Of a stretch of 38,328 bases of DNA, positions 31,514 to 38,328 are shown piece after piece; position 1 is the stretch's first letter; every line of letters starts with the position of its first letter. The notes beneath the pieces were generated by a model. The model did no database searches. It had not been told where the DNA came from and saw only the letters and a list, made by a program, of their open reading frames with translations. A program made the translations under genes and the position numbers. Origin of the DNA: Gemmatimonadota bacterium (lineage in GTDB: Bacteria > Gemmatimonadota > Gemmatimonadetes > Gemmatimonadales > GWC2-71-9); the NCBI GenBank assembly GCA_022562295.1, contig JADFPO010000026.1, positions 1 through 38,328 on the forward strand, given 5' to 3'.

Positions 31514-32512
31514 TTACGCCCTCGGATGCGCCTGGTTGTACACCTTCTTCAGGCGTTCGACGCTCGTGTGTGTGTACACCTGGGTCGTGCTGAGTGAGGC
31601 ATGACCCAGCAGTTCCTGAACTGCCCTCAGATCCGCGCCCGCATCGAGCAAATGGGTCGCGAAGCTGTGCCGCAGCGAATGGACCTTGAGTCCGCGCCCG
31701 GCCTCCAACCCCTTGAGAAATCTGCGAACCAGATATTGCACGCCGCGCGACGACAGGCGGGTGCCGCGTACAGACAAAAACACTGCCTGCTCGCCGCGAC
31801 CCCCATGCATGCGGCGCGACAAGCGCTCCTCCCGTAGTGGATAATACCGTCGTAGCGCCGCCAGCGCATAGCTCCCCACCGGAAGCAAACGCTCCTTGCG
31901 TCCCTTTCCACGCACTTTCACGACCTCTGACACGATGTCGATATCCGGAACGTTGAGCCCTGCCAGCTCCGACAACCGCATGCCCGTCGAATAGAAGAAC
32001 TCGAGGATCGTGAGGTCCCGTACGCCGCTGAAATCGTCGTTCGCCGCTAGAGTCTCCGCGAACTTGAAGAGATCCTCAATTTGCCTGCGGTCCAATACGG
32101 CGGGAAGCCGCTTTTCAAGCTTGGGCGATCGTACCGCCGCAGCGGGGTTCCCCACGACGTCGAACCGCTCGTTGAGAAACCGGTAATACGTACGTAACGC
32201 CGACACGGCGCGCGACACCGATCGCTTCGCGAGGCCACGGCGCCCGAGATGTCCCATAAAGCTCCTGACAGTGAGGCGGTCCACCGATTCCCACGTCCAG
32301 TCGGTTCCACCGAAATAGTCGTCGCAGAACGCCCGAAACGCGTCGAGGTCGCGCGCGTAGGCTGCAACCGTGTGGGGGGAATCGTTACGCTCGTCGGCAA
32401 GGAAGGCAAGGAAGCTCTCACACTCATGGCTGGGGCGGCGCGCCCGGCTCGTTGCCCCCGGCCCCGCCCGCGCCCCCGCCCCCGCCCCCGCCTCCGACGC
32501 GGGCCGCTTCAC
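31514..32512 (-). CDS. xerC: Tyrosine recombinase XerC
   Basis: A 332-aa site-specific recombinase that resolves chromosome dimers at dif. The N-terminal core-binding domain is at about 30-120 ([18 protein letters not shown]). The catalytic set is visible: Arg in [14 protein letters not shown], Lys in [53 protein letters not shown] with the Tyr. Gene order after trmFO and before hslV supports XerC rather than a phage integrase. It starts at GTG 32512, overlapping the trmFO stop (GTGA). The first 20 residues are a low-complexity Ala-Gly-Pro run not typical of XerC, encoded by a G-rich repeat. Confidence 0.95.
   Translation of the reverse strand: MKRPASEAGAGAGARAGPGATSRARRPSHECESFLAFLADERNDSPHTVAAYARDLDAFRAFCDDYFGGTDWTWESVDRLTVRSFMGHLGRRGLAKRSVSRAVSALRTYYRFLNERFDVVGNPAAAVRSPKLEKRLPAVLDRRQIEDLFKFAETLAANDDFSGVRDLTILEFFYSTGMRLSELAGLNVPDIDIVSEVVKVRGKGRKERLLPVGSYALAALRRYYPLREERLSRRMHGGRGEQAVFLSVRGTRLSSRGVQYLVRRFLKGLEAGRGLKVHSLRHSFATHLLDAGADLRAVQELLGHASLSTTQVYTHTSVERLKKVYNQAHPRA
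32454..32500. repeat. G-rich repeat tract in the start of xerC
   Basis: On the coding (minus) strand, runs of three to five G separated by one to a few C form a G-quadruplex pattern (GGGGGC units) at codons 4-20 of xerC. It encodes the Ala-Gly-Arg-rich head of the protein and has no other feature. Confidence 0.8.
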
Positions 32513-33818
32513 GTTGGCACGCCGCTCAGGTTCTCCAAAAACAAGGCCATCGCCTCGAGTGCACGGGACGCTATAGCCTCGCGCTTCACCCGCTTGTCCC
32601 GCACGGGCTGCACCAGCGGCGGCACGAGGCCGAAGTTGGCATTCATCGGCTGGAATCGCTTCGGATCCGCTCCGCTCACGTACCGGAGAAGACTACCCAG
32701 CATCGTTTCCTCCGGCGGCAGCACCGGCTCTTCACCAACCAGCATGCGAGCGAGGTTGATACCACACATCAGGCCGCTCGCGATCGACTCGGTATAACCC
32801 TCGACCCCGACGAGTTGCCCCGCAAACAATAGCAGCGGGTCGTCGAGCGCAGCCGAGTGTGCGGACAGCACCGCCGGACTGTTCAGATACGTGTTGCGAT
32901 GGATGCTTCCCCACCGCAGGACCTCCGCCTTCGCAAGGCCGGGAATGAGCTGCAACAGTTCTCGTTGGGCGCCAGTGCGCATACGGGTTTGAAACCCCAC
33001 CAGGTTCCACATCCGGCCGGCGCGGTCCTCTGAGCGCAGTTGAACCACAGCGAACGGCTCCGTGCCGGTACGCGGATCGGGCAACCCCACCGGCTTCATC
33101 GGGCCGAAGCGAAGCGTGTCCGCTCCGCGGCTGGCCATTTCCTCGACCGGAAGACAGCCCTCGAAGTAGGGGACCGCATCGAAATCGTGGCCGTGGTACT
33201 GTTCGGCGTTCTTCAGGGCCTCCACGAACCCGTAATAGCTCTCTCTGTCGAAGGGTGCGTTGAGATAATCGTCTCCCTCACCCTTGCCGTACCGGGACGC
33301 CCGGTACATGACGTCGTGGTCGAGCGAGTCGTAGGACACGATCGGGGCGATGGCATCGAAGAATGCGAGGTTGTCGACACCGAGCCGCTGTCGGATGGTT
33401 TCGGCCAGTCGATCGGATGTGAGCGGGCCGGTGGCGACGATTCCTGGAGAGGGCAGGTCGGTAACCTCTTGCCGCACGACTTCGATCCGAGGATGCGCGC
33501 TGACGCGGTTGGTAACTCCTTCGCTGAACAGCGCCCGATCCACGGCGAGCGCCGTGCCGGCGGGCACACGTGTCTCGGTAGCCACCTCCATCAACAAACT
33601 GCCCATCAACCGCAGCTCGGCTTTCAGCAACCCATGGGCGTTCGCCGTATCGAGTGATTTGAAGGAGTTGGTGCAGACGAGTTCAGCGAGACCGTCCGTC
33701 TGGTGGGCGGGCGTCGTGCCTGAAGGGCGTAGCTCGTGCAGCCGGACGGTAACACCGCGCTCTGCGAGAGCCCAGGCGGCCTCGCACCCGGCGAGCCCGC
33801 CACCGACGACTGTCGCGT

Positions 33819-33822
<4 letters not shown>
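32509..33822 (-). CDS. trmFO: Folate-dependent tRNA uracil-54 C5-methyltransferase
   Basis: A 437-aa flavoprotein that methylates U54 in the T loop of tRNA using methylenetetrahydrofolate and FAD. The Rossmann motif VVGGGLAGCEAAWALAERGV opens the protein. LAELVCTNSFKSLDTANAHG and FGPMKPVGLPDPRTG are typical of TrmFO and separate it from GidA/MnmG. LLFAGQLVGVEGYTESIASG lies near the C-terminus. Full length. It overlaps topA and xerC by 4 nt at either end, the common topA-trmFO-xerC order. Confidence 0.97.
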
Positions 33823-36080
<2,258 letters not shown>

Positions 36081-36322
36081 TTAGTCCCTATGCTCCATAC
36101 TCCAACCCGTGCCGCCTAAACCCCACCCCCGATATCGGACGGGGTGTTCAACCTCATCTCAACCAAGCACTCCGCATTCCGATGCGATCGCAACAACCAA
36201 AGGCCTTACGGCCCAGGTCGGAAGACATCCCCGCCCAGGCCGCTCTTGTAAGCCATTGTATATCAACAACTTACACACATCACATTTGGCTCAGCCCTCC
36301 GCCGCCAGGAGGCGCATTATTA
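36081..36322 (-). promoter_or_regulatory. topA upstream region with weak promoter and a hairpin
   Basis: This 242-bp gap separates aroK from topA. On the minus strand TACAAT (36260-36255) is a good -10, but no convincing -35 precedes it. In the leader, CACCCC (36124-36129) and GGGGTG (36141-36146) form a hairpin around the palindrome CCGATATCGG; it lacks a U-tract. A CCTCC/GGAGG stem lies just after aroK (about 36298-36314), also without a U-tract. topA may also be read from aroK. Confidence 0.4.
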
Positions 36323-36880
36323 TCACCCAAGTCGATTTCGCGCAAGCTCGGCCACTTTCCTGGCCACATCGGCTGCGGTGACATCGTCAGTCCGCATCAC
36401 CAGCTCACAACCCGCGTAGAAGCGCCGCCGCCGCTCGTAGAGTTCCCGCATTCGAGTCTCACGATCCGCAGTGGGCGGACTCGAATCCAGCAACGGCCTA
36501 GACCCCACCCCTCCCGCCTCTCCTCCCCCCGGCCCCCCGGTGCGGGCCGCCGCTACCTCGGGTGCCGTTTCCAGATAGACGGTTAGCGCTCGTCCTTCCA
36601 CGGAATCGAGGCTGTGGGGCTCCGCGGCCCAGCCACCTCCGGGGGCGATCACGGTGCCGTGCTCTCGTCGCATCAACTCGGCAACTGACTGGCGCTCCAA
36701 GCGTCGAAACGCGGCCTCTCCACGATCGGCGAAGATCTCTCCAACGGAAGAGCCGGTGCTTTCCTCTATAAGGTCGTCCACATCCACGAAGGCCATGTCG
36801 AGGGTCTCAGCCACGAGACGTCCCACGGTCGTCTTGCCGGCGCCGGGCAGCCCGACGAGGATGAGGTGGCGAGCCGTCAC
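36323..36880 (-). CDS. aroK: Shikimate kinase
   Basis: A 185-aa P-loop kinase that phosphorylates shikimate at the 3-OH. ILVGLPGAGKTTVGRLVAE is the Walker A, followed by FVDVDDLIEESTGSSVGEIF with the substrate Asp, FRRLERQSVAEL and the Gly-rich VIAPGGGWAAEP. The region around residues 122-145, PGGGEAGGVGSRPLLDSSPP, is longer than usual for the lid loop and low in complexity. It starts at GTG 36880, overlapping the aroC stop (GTGA). Paired with aroC it forms part of the chorismate pathway. Confidence 0.95.
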   Translation of the reverse strand: MTARHLILVGLPGAGKTTVGRLVAETLDMAFVDVDDLIEESTGSSVGEIFADRGEAAFRRLERQSVAELMRREHGTVIAPGGGWAAEPHSLDSVEGRALTVYLETAPEVAAARTGGPGGGEAGGVGSRPLLDSSPPTADRETRMRELYERRRRFYAGCELVMRTDDVTAADVARKVAELARNRLG

Positions 36881-38100
36881 CGACCCCCCCCCCCCCCTCC
36901 GCCGTCGGTCGGCTCCCCACTCCGGCGCCGGTTGATGCGAGTCACGTACGACTCGTAGGCTTGCCGCAGATCGCCGAGCGTGTCACCCCCGAACTTCTCC
37001 AGCATCGCATCCGCGAGCACGATCGACACCATGGCCTCGGCTATGACGCCTAACGCCGGCACCGCCGTTACGTCGGAGCGTTCGGATTGGGCCTTGGCCG
37101 GCTCCCCGGTGTCGATATTGACGGTGTCCAGCGGGCGCATGAGCGTCGATATCGGCTTCTTCGCTACGCGAAGCACCAGCGGTTGCCCGGTGGTGATGCC
37201 CCCTTCCAAGCCGCCTGCGCGATTGGTCGCCCGCTGGATGCCACCGGCCGTCGGCGGGCCACCCCACGCGATCTCATCATGTGCCTGCGAGCCCGGCAGC
37301 CGAGCGCCGTCGAAGCCGAGTCCGATTTCAACCCCCTTTGCCGCCGGAATCGACATCAGGGCGCCGGCCAGTCGGCCGTCCAGTTTGCGATCCCACGACA
37401 CGTGGGACCCCAACCCGACAACCACACCCCGGGCCACGATTTCGACGATGCCACCCAGCGTATCACCCGCTTTCTTGGCGGCGTCGATTTCCCGCACCAT
37501 GGCCTCGGTGGCTTTGGCATCCAAACATCTCGTGGGCGATTGGTCCGCCGCTGCGTTGAGCGGAACCGGCAAGGGATCGGGCAGGTCCGCTTTGACCGGA
37601 CCCAACTCGACGACGTGGCTGCCTATCTCCACATCGAAGTGGCCGAGCAGCGTGCGGCACACGGCGCCACACGCCACCCGAGCCGCCGTTTCGCGGGCAC
37701 TGGCGCGTTCCAGGATGTCGCGCGCGTCGGTGCGGTCGTACTTCAACACGCCCACCATGTCCGCGTGTCCGGGGCGTGGACGCGTGAGCCGGCGGCGCCG
37801 CGGCGCGTCAGGGTCGGCATCCGGTTCCGGCGCCATGACATCGCTCCAGTTGTCCCAATCCCGATTGGCGATCACCAGCGCGATCGGCGAGCCCAACGTC
37901 TCGCCGGCGCGCACGCCGCTCAAGAATTCGACCGCGTCCGCCTCGATCTTCATGCGGGCGCCGCGGCCGTAGCCCTGCATCCGGCGGCGGAGGTCTCGGT
38001 TCACATCATCCGCGACGAGGGGAAGGCCGGCCGGAATCCCCTCGAGGATTGCAACGAGTCCTTTGCCATGAGATTCACCGGCCGTCGTAAATCGAATCAT
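36877..38100 (-). CDS. aroC: Chorismate synthase
   Basis: A 407-aa FMN-dependent enzyme that turns EPSP into chorismate. Family motifs are MIRFTTAGESHGKGLVAILE at the start, RRMQGYGRGARMKIEADAVE, RPRPGHADMVGVLKYDRTDARD as pieces, ASARETAARVACGAVCR, and TNRAGGLEGGITTGQPLVLR near the end. The C-terminus ends in a glycine run encoded by a 14-nt poly-G tract not typical of AroC. GGTGG precedes the ATG at 38100. A five-codon ATG frame with its own GGAAGG site lies just upstream, its stop overlapping the aroC ATG. The gene opens the aroC-aroK pair. Confidence 0.97.
   Translation of the reverse strand: MIRFTTAGESHGKGLVAILEGIPAGLPLVADDVNRDLRRRMQGYGRGARMKIEADAVEFLSGVRAGETLGSPIALVIANRDWDNWSDVMAPEPDADPDAPRRRRLTRPRPGHADMVGVLKYDRTDARDILERASARETAARVACGAVCRTLLGHFDVEIGSHVVELGPVKADLPDPLPVPLNAAADQSPTRCLDAKATEAMVREIDAAKKAGDTLGGIVEIVARGVVVGLGSHVSWDRKLDGRLAGALMSIPAAKGVEIGLGFDGARLPGSQAHDEIAWGGPPTAGGIQRATNRAGGLEGGITTGQPLVLRVAKKPISTLMRPLDTVNIDTGEPAKAQSERSDVTAVPALGVIAEAMVSIVLADAMLEKFGGDTLGDLRQAYESYVTRINRRRSGEPTDGGGGGGGR
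36884..36897. repeat. Poly-C tract (14 nt) at the 3' end of aroC
   Basis: Fourteen consecutive C on the plus strand (G on the coding strand) encode the glycine run before the aroC C-terminus, four bases before the coupled aroC stop/aroK start. Such homopolymers are prone to slippage in replication and to sequencing error. Confidence 0.85.
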
Positions 38101-38200
38101 TCAGCGTCCACCATGTAATCCTTCCCAACGAGCTAGTAGCTGTCCAGCTGATAGCTGAGACAGTGTCAAAACTCCATATCTGATGCAGCCCGGCCCGGGT

Positions 38201-38312
38201 CGTTTACCACGAGTGAACTCGCGGCTCGGCGAAACTGACTGTCGCCGAGGCGACGCCTCCTTCGTCGGTTCACCGACAGACGGCCGAGCGGCGGCTTGAG
38301 CCGTCGTAAACG
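38201..38312. other. Compact multi-hairpin element upstream of aroC
   Basis: Outer arms CGTTTAC (38201-38207) and GTAAACG (38306-38312) pair, and inside them CGGCTC (38222-38227) with GAGCCG (38298-38303). Within lie CGAG-TGAA-CTCG (38210-38221), GGCG/CGCC (38228-38246), GAGGC-GAC-GCCTC (38247-38259), GTCGG-TTCA-CCGAC (38264-38277) and GCCG/CGGC (38283-38295). No coding frame is convincing. It could be a structured RNA or a mobile palindromic repeat. The stretch 38101-38200 to aroC shows no clear promoter. Confidence 0.4.
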
Positions 38313-38328
38313 AACCGAGCGCTGCAAC

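Noticed and set aside
31514-32512. Phage or genomic-island integrase
   Set aside because: Gene order trmFO-xerC-hslV and the chromosomal-type sequence indicate housekeeping XerC; no att repeats or cargo were seen.
38201-38312. Integron attC site
   Set aside because: The ends CGTTTAC/GTAAACG do not fit the attC core consensus and no integrase or cassette is nearby.

Overview
The window is a high-GC bacterial chromosome segment. Its housekeeping block (aroC-aroK, topA-trmFO-xerC-hslV-hslU, argF, gcvT, mogA), domain-rich signalling proteins, secreted PPC-type proteins, and GTG and TTG starts would fit a Gemmatimonadota-like soil or sediment bacterium. That placement is inference from gene content and style. 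No rRNA, tRNA, CRISPR array, IS element or phage gene was seen.

Layout. (1) 1-4515: a translationally coupled minus-strand operon, EamA permease > group II PLP decarboxylase > PhzF-family isomerase. It is divergent from a MocR/GntR regulator that has lost the middle of its aminotransferase domain. (2) 4516-6687: a possible cupin remnant, a UbiA-family prenyltransferase, and a secreted PPC-like protein. (3) 6710-13429: the centrepiece, a minus-strand operon running thioredoxin-like protein > two small double-glycine-leader peptides > ABC permease > ABC ATPase > C39 peptidase-ABC exporter > Yip1-like membrane protein. The two peptide genes (55 and 57 aa) are easy to miss. They share a GFWxGVxxG core start, GxxxG motifs and two cysteines each, and resemble a class IIb two-peptide bacteriocin. 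(4) 13508-22115: an ACT-domain gene with a strong terminator, a histidine-kinase-like protein without an ATPase domain, a hybrid histidine kinase, a large SARP/BTAD-AAA-TPR regulator, and an HD-GYP protein. (5) 22337-24897: an unknown gene and a ferredoxin/[FeFe]-hydrogenase-like/GGDEF fusion behind a promoter that overlaps an inverted repeat. (6) 25111-38100: an htpX remnant, a sigma-54 activator, and the housekeeping block, all minus strand apart from the remnant.

How parts may work together. The SARP gene promoter carries two TGTTGA heptamers 11 bp apart, ending 8 bp before a -10. The same arrangement (CGTTGAA, 4 bp, CGTTGAC) lies upstream of the peptide operon. This is the spacing known for SARP binding sites, so the SARP regulator probably activates both itself and the peptide operon. 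In the model proposed here, the anchored thioredoxin-like protein handles the paired cysteines, the C39 exporter removes the leaders and exports the peptides, and the second ABC pair or the Yip1-like protein gives immunity. The GGDEF fusion and the HD-GYP protein could form a redox- or gas-responsive c-di-GMP module.
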